From contig CBDUCN010000007.1 of assembly GCA_965365655.1 (NCBI GenBank), positions 1 through 44,913 of the forward strand: a stretch of 44,913 bases of DNA, written 5' to 3'. A program made the translations under genes and the position numbers. Below, piece after piece: positions 7,270 through 15,106 of the stretch; positions within the stretch are counted from its first letter, which is position 1, and each line of letters opens with the position of its first letter. The notes beneath the pieces were generated by a model that was given only the letters and a program-made list of their open reading frames with translations, was not told the DNA's origin and ran no database searches. This DNA comes from JBFHNV01 sp965365655 (GTDB taxonomy: Bacteria > Pseudomonadota > Gammaproteobacteria > HK1).

Positions 7270-7434
7270 TCAGACCTCGACCATCTCGAAGTCTTCCTTG
7301 CGCGCGCCGCACTCCGGACACGCCCAGTTCGGAGGCACGTCCTCCCATTTGGTACCGGGTTCGATTCCCTCCTCGGGCAGGCCTTGCGCCTCGTGGTACA
7401 CGAACCCGCAGATCACACACATCCAGGACTTCAA
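7270..7434 (-). CDS. Rubredoxin
   Basis: A small one-electron carrier with a single Fe(Cys)4 site; in gammaproteobacteria it often serves alkane hydroxylases or oxidative-stress enzymes. The 54-residue product has C6-x2-C9 (MCVICGFVY) and C39-x2-C42 (WACPECG), spaced as in typical rubredoxins, plus a conserved EGIEPGTKW segment. I chose the TTG at 7434 rather than the ATG at 7422. It gives the usual N-terminus (MKSWMCVICG), and the minus strand has GATGAGG five bases before it; the ATG would leave only one residue before the first cysteine. It is a lone gene between the convergent hemJ and repeat copy 2, and no reductase gene is adjacent. Confidence 0.93.
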   Translation of the reverse strand: MKSWMCVICGFVYHEAQGLPEEGIEPGTKWEDVPPNWACPECGARKEDFEMVEV

Positions 7435-7568
7435 GTCGACCTCATCCTCGCAATCGGGCGCGGGATTGTCGCATGCGCCCGCTGCCGGACTCCACTTCGC
7501 ACGCGAGTCCCGGAAACGCCCCCGGGGCCGTCCCGTGGCATGCCGTCGCCCCCTGCGACCCGCCCCCG

Positions 7569-7748
7569 GCCCGCACCCGCGCATTCGTGGTCGGTTGGCG
7601 GGCTCCCGGGGGTGGCCGGCCCGACGGGCCGCCGGGACACGCGGTGAATACAGCCCTGTACGTTCGAGGGCCGCGTCCGTGCGGCCGACGGTCCCCGCGG
7701 TCCGCACCGGCCCGGCCTTGTCCGAACACCACTGCGCACCCGCGGCGG
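7569..7748 (-). repeat. Structured repeat, copy 2 (inverted relative to copy 1)
   Basis: The inverted partner of 5133-5311. Read on the minus strand it keeps the same order: CCGCCGCGG at one end, GGTGTTCGGA, the outer stem CGCGGGGAC/GTCCCGGCG (one mismatch), hairpin GGCCGC-ACGGAC-GCGGCC, hairpin TACAG-GG-CTGTA, and GACCACGAATGCGCGGG at the other end. In the small hairpin, an A in copy 1 is C here, which lengthens the stem by one pair; this is weak evidence that the fold matters. The copy fills most of the 340-bp gap between the rubredoxin gene and thiE and ends 26 bp before the thiE start. No TPP-riboswitch signature (such as CTGAGA) was seen in the gap. Confidence 0.85.
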
Positions 7749-7774
7749 TGCCGGCCCGCAGGCCCTGCCCGGCG

Positions 7775-8401
7775 GTGAAGACGCTGCCCGCCCCTGGCCT
7801 GTACGCGATCACGGACGCCGGGCTGACCGGGCCGCGCGGCCTGGAAGCCTGCGTGGCACAGGCGCTGCGCGGCGGCGCGGTGATGGTGCAGCACCGGGAC
7901 AAGGACGGCGATTCCGCGCGCCGGCGGCGCGACGCCGAACGCCTGGTCGCGCTGTGCAAGGACGCCGGCGTCCCGCTCATCGTCAACGACGACGTCGCGC
8001 TCGCCCGCGAGGTCGGCGCCGCCGGCGTGCACCTCGGCCGCGACGACCCGGCGCCGGCCTCGGCGCGGGCCGTCCTGGGCCCCGACGCGATCATCGGCGT
8101 GTCGTGCTACCACGATCTGGAGCGCGCACGCAGCGCCGCGGCCGCCGGCGCGGACTACGTCGCCTTCGGGCGGTTCTTTCCGTCGCGCAGCAAGCCCGGC
8201 GAGGCGCTGGCAACGCCCGCGCTGCTGCGCGAAGCGTCGACCACGCTCCCGCTTCCCGTGGCGGCGATCGGCGGCATCACGGCGGGCAACGGGCGGGCCC
8301 TGGTGAGGGCCGGCGCGCGCTGGCTGGCGGTGATCCACGACCTGTGGTCAGCCGAGGACTGCGAGGCGCGGGCGCGGCTCCTGGGCCGCTGCTTCGACTG
8401 A
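7775..8401 (+). CDS. thiE: Thiamine-phosphate synthase
   Basis: ThiE joins HMP-pyrophosphate to the thiazole phosphate to make thiamine monophosphate. The 208-residue TIM barrel carries the family landmarks: YAITD, VMVQHRDKD (usually VQYR, so Tyr is His here), LIVNDDVALA, GVHLGRDD, IIGVSCYHDLE, DYVAFGRFFPS and AAIGGIT. The start is GTG at 7775 (MKTLPAPGLYAITD), giving the usual length. Another in-frame GTG at 7748 touches the repeat and would add nine unlikely residues. No clear Shine-Dalgarno sequence precedes either. It is probably monocistronic, as no other thi gene is adjacent. Confidence 0.92.
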   Translation: MKTLPAPGLYAITDAGLTGPRGLEACVAQALRGGAVMVQHRDKDGDSARRRRDAERLVALCKDAGVPLIVNDDVALAREVGAAGVHLGRDDPAPASARAVLGPDAIIGVSCYHDLERARSAAAAGADYVAFGRFFPSRSKPGEALATPALLREASTTLPLPVAAIGGITAGNGRALVRAGARWLAVIHDLWSAEDCEARARLLGRCFD

Positions 8402-8446
8402 GCTCGCGGGGGCGCCGGGGGCCTGTCTCCGCGCCCCGGGAGCCGC

Positions 8447-8452
8447 TATCCT
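8447..8452 (+). promoter_or_regulatory. Possible -10 for the type I DAHP synthase gene
   Basis: TATCCT within CCGCTATCCTTTCC, 41 nt upstream of the ATG. No convincing -35 is present and no TyrR or Trp operator could be recognised. Confidence 0.3.
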
Positions 8453-8493
8453 TTCCGGTTCCGCCAGCCGTATGCGACCCCGAGGCCGCCCTC

Positions 8494-9570
8494 ATGAGCA
8501 TCGTGAAGACAGAAGACCTGCGCATCGAGTCCATCGGTGACGTGATCACGCCCGCCGACCTGCACCGGGAACTCCCGATGACGGACCGGGCGGCGAACCT
8601 GGTGCACCGCACCCGCTCCGAGATCCACGACCTGCTGCGCGGCGCCGACGACCGGCTGCTGGTGATCGTCGGACCATGCTCCATCCACGACCCCGACGCG
8701 GCACGCGACTACGCGGGCCGCCTCGCCGCTCTGCGCGACGCGCTGGCGGACCGGCTGCTGGTGGTGATGCGGGTGTACTTCGAGAAGCCCCGCACCACCG
8801 TGGGCTGGAAGGGACTCATCAACGACCCGGACCTGGACGGGCGCTTCAACATCAACAAGGGGCTGCGCGTCGCGCGGTCGCTGCTCCTCGAGCTCAACGA
8901 GTCCGGCATGCCGGCCGGGACCGAGTTCCTGGACGTCGTCACGCCGCAGTACGTCACCGACCTGGTGAGCTGGGGCGCCATCGGCGCGCGCACGACGGAG
9001 AGCCAGGTGCACCGCGAGCTCGCGTCGGGGCTCTCGTGCCCGGTGGGCTTCAAGAACGGCACCGACGGCACCGTGCAGATCGCGGTGGACGCGATTCGCG
9101 CGGCCCGGCACCCGCACGTGTTCCTCGCGCTGACCCAGGAGGCCCACTCCGCGATCTTCACGACCACCGGCAACGAGGACACGCACATCATCCTGCGCGG
9201 CGGCCACGTCCCGAACTACGACGCCGAGGCGGTCGCCGCGACCTGCGGCGCGCTCGCAAAGGCCGGGCTCGAGGAAGCGGTGATGATCGACTTCAGCCAC
9301 GCCAACAGCCGCAAGCAGCCGCAACGTCAGCTCGAGGTGTGCGAGGACGTGGCCGGTCAGATCGCGGGCGGCGACGGCCGGATCGTGGGCGTGATGATCG
9401 AGAGCCACCTGCACGCCGGCCGGCAGGACGTCACCCCGGGCAAGCCGCTGGAATACGGCAAGAGCATCACCGACGCGTGCGTGAGCTTCGAGGACACCGA
9501 GCGCATGCTGCGCGAGCTGGCCGAGGCGGTCGCGCAGCGGCGCACGGCGACGGTTGCAGCGGCCACCTGA
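8494..9570 (+). CDS. Type I 3-deoxy-7-phosphoheptulonate (DAHP) synthase
   Basis: Condenses phosphoenolpyruvate and erythrose-4-phosphate, the first step of the shikimate pathway. The 358-residue protein is of the AroF/AroG/AroH class, with motifs LVIVGPCSIHDP, YFEKPRTTVGWKGLINDP, GARTTESQVHR, GFKNGTDG, the metal/substrate histidine region LRGGHVPNYD, and IDFSHANSRKQ. The start MSIVKTEDLRI fits the family. These enzymes are feedback-inhibited by one aromatic amino acid, but which one cannot be read safely here, so no isozyme symbol is given. It converges on the trm112/type II DAHP synthase operon with 24 bp between stops. Two unrelated DAHP synthases thus lie side by side. Confidence 0.95.
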   Translation: MSIVKTEDLRIESIGDVITPADLHRELPMTDRAANLVHRTRSEIHDLLRGADDRLLVIVGPCSIHDPDAARDYAGRLAALRDALADRLLVVMRVYFEKPRTTVGWKGLINDPDLDGRFNINKGLRVARSLLLELNESGMPAGTEFLDVVTPQYVTDLVSWGAIGARTTESQVHRELASGLSCPVGFKNGTDGTVQIAVDAIRAARHPHVFLALTQEAHSAIFTTTGNEDTHIILRGGHVPNYDAEAVAATCGALAKAGLEEAVMIDFSHANSRKQPQRQLEVCEDVAGQIAGGDGRIVGVMIESHLHAGRQDVTPGKPLEYGKSITDACVSFEDTERMLRELAEAVAQRRTATVAAAT

Positions 9571-9594
9571 CGGCCCGCTGACGGGACGGCGTCG

Positions 9595-9861
9595 TTACCA
9601 GCCCGGAACCTGGTTGGCGGCGATCGCCTGGTCCTCCAGCATGATCGGGATCTCGTCCTCGACCGGGTAGATCGTGCGCCCGTCGTCGGTGATCAGTGCC
9701 TCGGCCAGCGGCTCGGACACGGCGCTGCCGTCGGCGCGGCGCACCTCTCCGGCCTCGATGCACCGGTTGAGGATGGCGAGCCGGTCCCCGACCAGGCGCT
9801 TCACCGGCACCTTGGTGGTGGGGCACACGAGGATCTCGAGAAGCTTCTTGTCGACGCTCAC
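9595..9861 (-). CDS. Trm112 family protein (YcaR-like)
   Basis: A small Trm112/UPF0434 protein of 88 residues. In eukaryotes and archaea Trm112 activates methyltransferases; the bacterial role is unclear. It starts MSVDKKLLEILVCPTTKVPVKR and ends with the conserved block (DDGRTIYPVEDEIPIML). Bacterial YcaR is about 60 residues, so this one is longer, with extra sequence in the middle (about 35-55) and at the C-terminus. It retains C13 and C34, too few for a zinc-ribbon. Its ATG overlaps the stop of the type II DAHP synthase gene (ATGA), so translational coupling is likely. In E. coli ycaR lies near kdsB; here it is in an aromatic/wall operon. Confidence 0.9.
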   Translation of the reverse strand: MSVDKKLLEILVCPTTKVPVKRLVGDRLAILNRCIEAGEVRRADGSAVSEPLAEALITDDGRTIYPVEDEIPIMLEDQAIAANQVPGW

Positions 9862-11264
9862 GGGCGGTCATCTCCTCTGGCAATGCTTGCATCCATGACG
9901 GCGGTCCGCTCCGCGCGCAGCATCTCCGCGAGCTGAAACGCGAGCTCCAGGCTCTGGCTGGCGTTGAGGCGGGGGTCGCAGTGGGTGTGGTAGCGGTCAC
10001 CGAGGTCCTGCTCGGTGATGGCCTGCGCGCCACCCACGCACTCGGTCACGTTCTGTCCGGTCATCTCGACGTGCACACCGCCGGCGTAGGTGCCTTGCGC
10101 CGCGTGCACCTCGAAGAATCCGCGCACCTCGTCGAGGATGCGGTCGAAGACCCGCGTCTTGTATCCGCCCGCGGACTTCACGGTGTTGCCGTGCATCGGA
10201 TCGCTGGACCACACCACCGTGCGGCCTTCGCGCTCGACGGCGCTGACCAGCGCCGGCAACCGCTCGCGCACCCGGTCCGCGCCCATGCGCACGATCAGGG
10301 TCAGGCGGCCGGGCACATTGCCGGGATTGAGGCGGTCGATCAGCCGGAGCACCTGCTCCGGCGTCGCGTCCGGCCCCACCTTCACACCCACCGGGTTCGA
10401 CACCCCACGCAGGAACTCCACGTGGGCGCCGTCGGGGTCGCGGGTGCGCTCGCCGATCCAGAGCATGTGGGCCGAGGTGTCGTACCAGTCCCCGCTGATG
10501 CTGTCGACGCGGGTGAGCGCCTCCTCGTAGGGCAGCAGCAGCGCCTCGTGGCTGGTGTAGAAGTCGGTCTGCGCGAGCGCCGGCGCCGTCTCCGAGGTCA
10601 CACCGCAGGCCTGCATGAAGCCCAGGCAGTCGCTGATCCGGTCCGCGAAGGCCTGATAGCGCTCGCTCTCGGGGCTGCCGTCCAGGAACTCCAGGTTCCA
10701 GCGGTGCACCCGGTGCAGGTCGGCATACCCGCCCTGGGCGAACGCGCGCAGCAGGTTGAGCGTCGACGCGGCCTGCCCGTAGGCACGCAGCATGCGCTGC
10801 GGGTCCGGGTGTCGCGCGTCGCCGTTGAACTCGATGCCGTTGACGATGTCGCCGCGGTACGTCGGCAGCTCCACCCCGTCGTGGCGCTCCATCGGCTCCG
10901 AGCGCGGCTTCGCGAACTGCCCGGCGAGCCGTCCGACCTTCACGACCGGACACGACGCACCGAAGGTGAGCACCACCGCCATCTGCAGCAACACGCGGAA
11001 GGTGTCGCGGATGTTGTCGGCATGGAACTCGGCGAAGCTCTCCGCGCAGTCACCGCCCTGCAGCAGGAAACCGCGACCGTTCGCGACCTCTGCCAGGGCC
11101 GCGCGCAGGTTGCGCGCCTCGCCCGCGAAGACCAGCGGCGGGCAGCCGCGAAGACGCTGCTCCACCTCCGCCAGCGACGCGGCGTCCGGGTACTCCGGGA
11201 GCTGGCACGCCTCGCGCTCGCGCCACGCGCCGGGCCGCCAGTCCCGTTGCGCGCCGGCGCTCAC
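9858..11264 (-). CDS. Type II (plant-like) DAHP synthase
   Basis: Catalyses the same first shikimate reaction as the gene at 8494 but belongs to the unrelated-looking class II family (plants, Mycobacterium, some Pseudomonas). The 468-residue protein shows WRPGAWRE near the N-terminus, LLQGGDCAESF, GQFAKPRS, VGVKVGPDA, VVWSSDPMHGNT, and GGVHVEMTGQNVTECVGG. Class II enzymes in bacteria may feed either primary aromatic synthesis or specialised metabolism. No chorismate-derived secondary pathway is visible here, so primary metabolism is the simpler reading. The start overlaps the preceding peptidase stop by ATGA (11261-11264) and the stop overlaps trm112 in the same way. Confidence 0.95.
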   Translation of the reverse strand: MSAGAQRDWRPGAWREREACQLPEYPDAASLAEVEQRLRGCPPLVFAGEARNLRAALAEVANGRGFLLQGGDCAESFAEFHADNIRDTFRVLLQMAVVLTFGASCPVVKVGRLAGQFAKPRSEPMERHDGVELPTYRGDIVNGIEFNGDARHPDPQRMLRAYGQAASTLNLLRAFAQGGYADLHRVHRWNLEFLDGSPESERYQAFADRISDCLGFMQACGVTSETAPALAQTDFYTSHEALLLPYEEALTRVDSISGDWYDTSAHMLWIGERTRDPDGAHVEFLRGVSNPVGVKVGPDATPEQVLRLIDRLNPGNVPGRLTLIVRMGADRVRERLPALVSAVEREGRTVVWSSDPMHGNTVKSAGGYKTRVFDRILDEVRGFFEVHAAQGTYAGGVHVEMTGQNVTECVGGAQAITEQDLGDRYHTHCDPRLNASQSLELAFQLAEMLRAERTAVMDASIARGDDRP

Positions 11265-12670
11265 GACAGCGGCTGCCCGACGGCGGACAGGGCCCGCGCG
11301 CCAGCGCCTTCGGGCAGCGCCGGCCCGCCGTCCAGGAAGCGCACCAGCAGCATGCCGACGAAGCGCTTGCCTCGATAGAGCTCCACCCGGAACACCGACT
11401 CCGCGGTATCGACCGAGTAGCGGCTGAGGATGTCCCGGCGGCGGATCTCCAGCCCGTCCTCGCTGCGCACCCCGGGTCGGGTCCAGCCGATCACGTTGAC
11501 GCGCACCCCTTCCGCGACGTGCACGGTGAAGCGCTCGCGCACCGGCACCACCGAGCCCACCGCCGCGACACGCTCGTCGCCGTCCACCTCCAGGCGCACC
11601 TGCGAGACGGCGTCGTCGTACTCGAAGAACTGCGGATGCAGGCGGGTGACGCGCCGGTTGCCGTAGCTCACCCGGAAGCTGTCCCCTGCCGGCTCGATCG
11701 CCACCAGCGGGCTGCTCGCCTCGTAGCGCAGCGCCTCGCCCTTCTTCAGAGGCACGTATCCCAGGCTGGAGCGCGCCCCGGCCATGTCCAGGAACAGCCG
11801 GCGGTCGTAGAAGGCCACCTTGACGTTGTCGTCCACCTCGCTGCGCACCGACTCCGGCGTGAGCGCGAAGCGGCGCTCGTAGCGCACGCCGAGCTCGTCC
11901 AGGTACGCCTCCACCATGTTCAGGTGGTAGTAGACGCGCTCGTGGGTGGGCAACGACTTGCTGGCCTCGACCCCCACGGCCGGCTTGCCGGCGTTGATCG
12001 CGAAGTAGGTCAGCGTCTTCGCCATCTCGACGTTGCCCTCGCGGGTGCGCGTGTTCTTCACGTGCACGGCGTGCTCACGGTGCACCAGCCGAGCGTTCAC
12101 ACGCTCGCTCACGGTGCGCGCGAGATCGCCCAGCGGCGCATGCGGTGCGCCGTCCATGGCTTCCTGATCGATGATGATGCTCTGCCCCCAGCGCCCCGGA
12201 TTGCGCAGCCCGTCCACATGCTGCACGCGGAAGAAGCCACTGCCGTCGTGCAGGTTCAGCACGTAGTCCACGGCGGGGTCGGTGATGATTCGCTTGATGC
12301 GCTCCACGCGCGCGAAGTCCGGGTCGCTCGCCGACACGGACGGGAACTTGCGGTTCATGTCGCCGTGCACTCCGCGCGAGCGGCGCACGATGCTCTCGAA
12401 GTTGAGGTTCGGCACCACCCATACCGAGCCCGCGCGCATCCGGTAATGGGTCGCGAGCAGCGACGCGGCGTTGAAGCCACCCGGCTCGTCGCCCTGGATC
12501 CCGCCGATCACGAGCACCGTGGGTCCCGGCTGCTCGCCGCTCACACGGTGCAGCGTGAACTCGAGCGGCACGCCGGCGCCGGGCGCCGCCGGCGACGTGC
12601 ACAGCGCCACCGCCAGCACGAGGCCCGGCAGCGCGCGCACGCCCCGACGCTCAGCGCGGCCGGGCCGCAT
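11261..12670 (-). CDS. Secreted M99 (Csd4-like) zinc carboxypeptidase
   Basis: Predicted periplasmic carboxypeptidase of the M14-related M99 family, whose known member Helicobacter Csd4 trims muramyl tripeptides and sets cell shape. The 469-residue product has a signal peptide (about 1-32). The zinc site reads GGIQGDEPGG with Q59 and E62, then H141 in NLHDGSG; Csd4 is known to use the same unusual Gln/Glu/His set, where most M14 enzymes have His. A second conserved glutamate is in AVGVEAS. The C-terminal half is beta-rich. The ATG at 12670 was chosen because a signal peptide follows; the open frame further upstream has a non-secretory sequence inside yidD. It overlaps yidD by 20 bp. The substrate is inferred. 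Confidence 0.85.
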   Translation of the reverse strand: MRPGRAERRGVRALPGLVLAVALCTSPAAPGAGVPLEFTLHRVSGEQPGPTVLVIGGIQGDEPGGFNAASLLATHYRMRAGSVWVVPNLNFESIVRRSRGVHGDMNRKFPSVSASDPDFARVERIKRIITDPAVDYVLNLHDGSGFFRVQHVDGLRNPGRWGQSIIIDQEAMDGAPHAPLGDLARTVSERVNARLVHREHAVHVKNTRTREGNVEMAKTLTYFAINAGKPAVGVEASKSLPTHERVYYHLNMVEAYLDELGVRYERRFALTPESVRSEVDDNVKVAFYDRRLFLDMAGARSSLGYVPLKKGEALRYEASSPLVAIEPAGDSFRVSYGNRRVTRLHPQFFEYDDAVSQVRLEVDGDERVAAVGSVVPVRERFTVHVAEGVRVNVIGWTRPGVRSEDGLEIRRRDILSRYSVDTAESVFRVELYRGKRFVGMLLVRFLDGGPALPEGAGARALSAVGQPLS

Positions 12671-12914
12671 CGGCTTCGGGTCGCGGTGGAACGGGGTCGT
12701 GGCCGCAGCCGCCGAACGGATGGCAGCGCGCGAGGCGGCGCAGCGCGAGCCAGCCGCCGCGCGGCAGGCCGTGAACGGCGAGCGCCTCACGGGCGTAGTC
12801 GGAGCAGGTCGGCAGGAAGCGGCAGCGCGGCCCCAGCACCGGGGACAGCACGATCTGGTACGCCCGGATCAGTCCCCGCAGCGCGCTCACCGGACCCGGC
12901 ACCGGCGCGCTCAT
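12651..12914 (-). CDS. yidD: Membrane protein insertion efficiency factor YidD
   Basis: YidD is a small peripheral inner-membrane protein that helps YidC-dependent insertion. The 87-residue product has an amphipathic N-terminal helix (LRGLIRAYQIVLSP) and the invariant core CRFLPTCSDYAREAL plus RLARCHPFGGCGHDPVP, with its conserved cysteines. It is usually found between rnpA and yidC near oriC. Here it sits instead in the cysS operon: its ATG is 1 bp after the cysS stop, and its end overlaps the M99 peptidase gene. Function is assigned by family; the unusual location is seen directly. Confidence 0.95.
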   Translation of the reverse strand: MSAPVPGPVSALRGLIRAYQIVLSPVLGPRCRFLPTCSDYAREALAVHGLPRGGWLALRRLARCHPFGGCGHDPVPPRPEADAARPR

Positions 12915-12915
12915 C

Positions 12916-14295
12916 TCATCCCGCCTTGCGCCACTGGGTGCCAGCCGGGCCGTCCTCCAGCACGATCCCGCGCGCGCTCAGCAGGTCACGGATGCGGTCG
13001 GCCTCGGCGAAGTCCCGCCGCGCCCGCGCCTGCTCGCGCTCGATCACGAGCTGCTCGATCTCCTCGCGCCCGTCCACCGCGCCACGGCGCGACTCGGCCC
13101 AGTCCGCGGCGTCCCCCTGCAGCACGCCCAGCAGCCGCCCGGCGGCGCGCAGCGCCGACTGACCGGCGCGCCGCGACGGACCGGCCGGCTGCGCCGCGAC
13201 GCCCTGGCCGATCTCGTGCAGCAGCGCGATCGCCCGCGGCGTGTTCAGGTCGTCCTCGAGCGCCGCCATGACGGCCTCGGGCACGGCCGCGTCCTCCGCC
13301 GCCGCGTCGCCGGGCCGGGCGGCGTCCTCCAGCACGGCGTACAGCCGGTCCAGAGCCCGGCAGGCGCGCGGCAGCGTGTCCGCGTTCCACTCCAGCGGCT
13401 TGCGGTAGTGCGCCGAGAGCAGCGCGAAGCGCACCGCCTCCCCGGGCGCCTGCTCGAGCAGGTCGCGCACCAGCAGCACGTTGCCGATCGACTTCGACAT
13501 CTTCTCCGCGTCCACGTTGACGAAGCCGTTGTGCATCCAGTAGCGGGCGTACAGCGCCCCGCCGTGCGCGCAGGTGCCCTGCGCGCGCTCGTTCTCGTGG
13601 TGCGGGAACTGCAGGTCGTGGCCACCGCCGTGGATGTCGATGGTCTCTCCGAGATGCTGCTCGATCATCGCCGAGCACTCCAGGTGCCAGCCCGGGCGCC
13701 CGAAGCCCCACGGGCTGTCCCAGCCGGGCTGGGCGTCGGTGGACGGCTTCCACAGCACGAAGTCGGCAGGGTCGCGCTTGTAGGGCGCCACCTCGACCCG
13801 CGCACCCGCGATCATCTCGCGCCGATCGCGGCGGCTGAGCTCGCCGTACGCCGGATACGAATCGACGCTGAACAGCACGTGGCCCTGCGCCTCGTAGGCG
13901 TGGCCCAGCGCGATCAGGCGCGCGGCCATCGCGATCATGGCGTCGATGCTCTCGGTCGCGCGGGGCTCGACGGTGGGCGGCAGCACACCCAGCGAGCGCA
14001 TGTCCTCGTGGTAGACGCGGGTGAATTGCCGCGTGACGTCGCCGATGGCGCAGCCTTCGGCTTCGGCGGCAGCCGTGATCTTGTCGTCGAGGTCGGTGAT
14101 GTTGCGCGCGTACACCACGTCGCCGTAGCGCTCGCGCAGCAGCCGGAACAGCACGTCGAACACCACGGCCGGGCGCGCGTTGCCGATGTGCGGGTAGCTG
14201 TAGACCGTGGGCCCGCACACGTAGAGCGTCACGCGGCGCGGGTCGCTCGGCTGGAAGGTCTCCTTGCGCCGGCTGAGCGAGTTGTAGATCTGCAT
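12916..14295 (-). CDS. cysS: Cysteinyl-tRNA synthetase
   Basis: Class Ia synthetase charging tRNA-Cys; 459 residues, the normal length. Motifs: CGPTVYSYPHIGNAR (HIGH motif with the zinc cysteine), WHLECSAM, the zinc ligands HGGGHDLQFPHHENE, and EKMSKSIGN. The open frame extends far upstream of 14295, but that part only mirrors the opposite strand. The ATG at 14295 (MQIYNSLSRRKETF) matches the family start. It is the first gene of the cysS-yidD-M99-DAHP synthase II-trm112 unit. The 249-bp region to the divergent gmhB (14296-14544) shows no clear leader motif on this strand. Confidence 0.97.
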   Translation of the reverse strand: MQIYNSLSRRKETFQPSDPRRVTLYVCGPTVYSYPHIGNARPAVVFDVLFRLLRERYGDVVYARNITDLDDKITAAAEAEGCAIGDVTRQFTRVYHEDMRSLGVLPPTVEPRATESIDAMIAMAARLIALGHAYEAQGHVLFSVDSYPAYGELSRRDRREMIAGARVEVAPYKRDPADFVLWKPSTDAQPGWDSPWGFGRPGWHLECSAMIEQHLGETIDIHGGGHDLQFPHHENERAQGTCAHGGALYARYWMHNGFVNVDAEKMSKSIGNVLLVRDLLEQAPGEAVRFALLSAHYRKPLEWNADTLPRACRALDRLYAVLEDAARPGDAAAEDAAVPEAVMAALEDDLNTPRAIALLHEIGQGVAAQPAGPSRRAGQSALRAAGRLLGVLQGDAADWAESRRGAVDGREEIEQLVIEREQARARRDFAEADRIRDLLSARGIVLEDGPAGTQWRKAG

Positions 14296-14478
14296 GCCGG
14301 GGTCCGGAAGATTCAGGGGATCGTCGGCGTCGGCGCCGGGCACCGCTCGTGCGCGCTCGCCCCGCCCCGCTACTCCGAAGGCTCGTGGCCGGCGCCTCGC
14401 GCCGCCACGGGGACCGTCGGCGCACCGAATGGGCATTCTAGCAGACCCCGCCGGGCGGCCACCCGGGCGGGCCGTGGG

Positions 14479-14507
14479 TTCCGGCGCGTGCCGCGCGCGC
14501 TTATCCT
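14479..14507 (+). promoter_or_regulatory. Possible gmhB promoter
   Basis: TTCCGG (14479-14484) and TATCCT (14502-14507) are 17 bp apart, about 38 nt upstream of the gmhB ATG. Both hexamers are mediocre matches; the spacing is right. Confidence 0.35.
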
Positions 14508-14544
14508 GGCGCGCCACGCAGGAGCACGGACGCGGAACACGCCG

Positions 14545-15084
14545 ATGAAGCTGGCCATCCTGGATCGCGACGGTGTCATCAACGAGGACTCCGAGGAGTA
14601 CATCAAGTCGCCGGAGGAGTGGCATCCCATCCCGGGCAGCCTGGACGCCATCGCGCGCCTGAACCGGGCCGGCTGGCGCGTGGTCGTCGCCACCAACCAG
14701 TCGGGGCTGCGGCGCAAGCTGTTCTCCGTGGAGACGATGAACCGCATTCACGACCGGATGCTGCGACACCTCGCCGAGGTGGGCGGCCGGGTGGACGCGA
14801 TCGTCGCCTGCCCATGCCTGCCCAGGGACGACTGCGCGTGCCGCAAGCCGAACCCGGGGATGCTGATCGCGATCGCGGAACGGTTGAACGTGCCCCTGAC
14901 CGGCGTGCCGTACGTCGGCGACAAGATGAGCGACGTCGAGGCGGCACGCGCCGCGGGGGCGGAGCCGTGGCTGGTGCTCACCGGCATCGACTCGCGGAGC
15001 CTGGCGGCCCGGGACGACCTCGAGGACGTGCAGGTGGCCGACAACCTCGCCGCGGCCGTCGACCGCCTGCTCGCCGCCCGCTGA
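14545..15084 (+). CDS. gmhB: D-glycero-beta-D-manno-heptose-1,7-bisphosphate 7-phosphatase
   Basis: GmhB removes the C7 phosphate in ADP-heptose synthesis for the lipopolysaccharide inner core. The 179-residue HAD-superfamily protein has the DxD nucleophile (D7, D9 in LDRDGVIN), the TNQSG motif, and a zinc-binding insertion with C89, C91, C97 and C99 followed by RKPNPGM, then GDKMSD. E. coli GmhB has one histidine among its four zinc ligands; here all four are cysteine. In many gammaproteobacteria gmhB follows glyS; here it lies ~22 kb from glyS and beside a convergent diguanylate cyclase gene. Confidence 0.95.
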   Translation: MKLAILDRDGVINEDSEEYIKSPEEWHPIPGSLDAIARLNRAGWRVVVATNQSGLRRKLFSVETMNRIHDRMLRHLAEVGGRVDAIVACPCLPRDDCACRKPNPGMLIAIAERLNVPLTGVPYVGDKMSDVEAARAAGAEPWLVLTGIDSRSLAARDDLEDVQVADNLAAAVDRLLAAR

Positions 15085-15106
15085 ACGACTGTACGGACGA
15101 CCGCGC

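Noticed and set aside
7435..7774. TPP riboswitch upstream of thiE
   Set aside because: The conserved CTGAGA and its partner helix are absent; the gap is filled by repeat copy 2.
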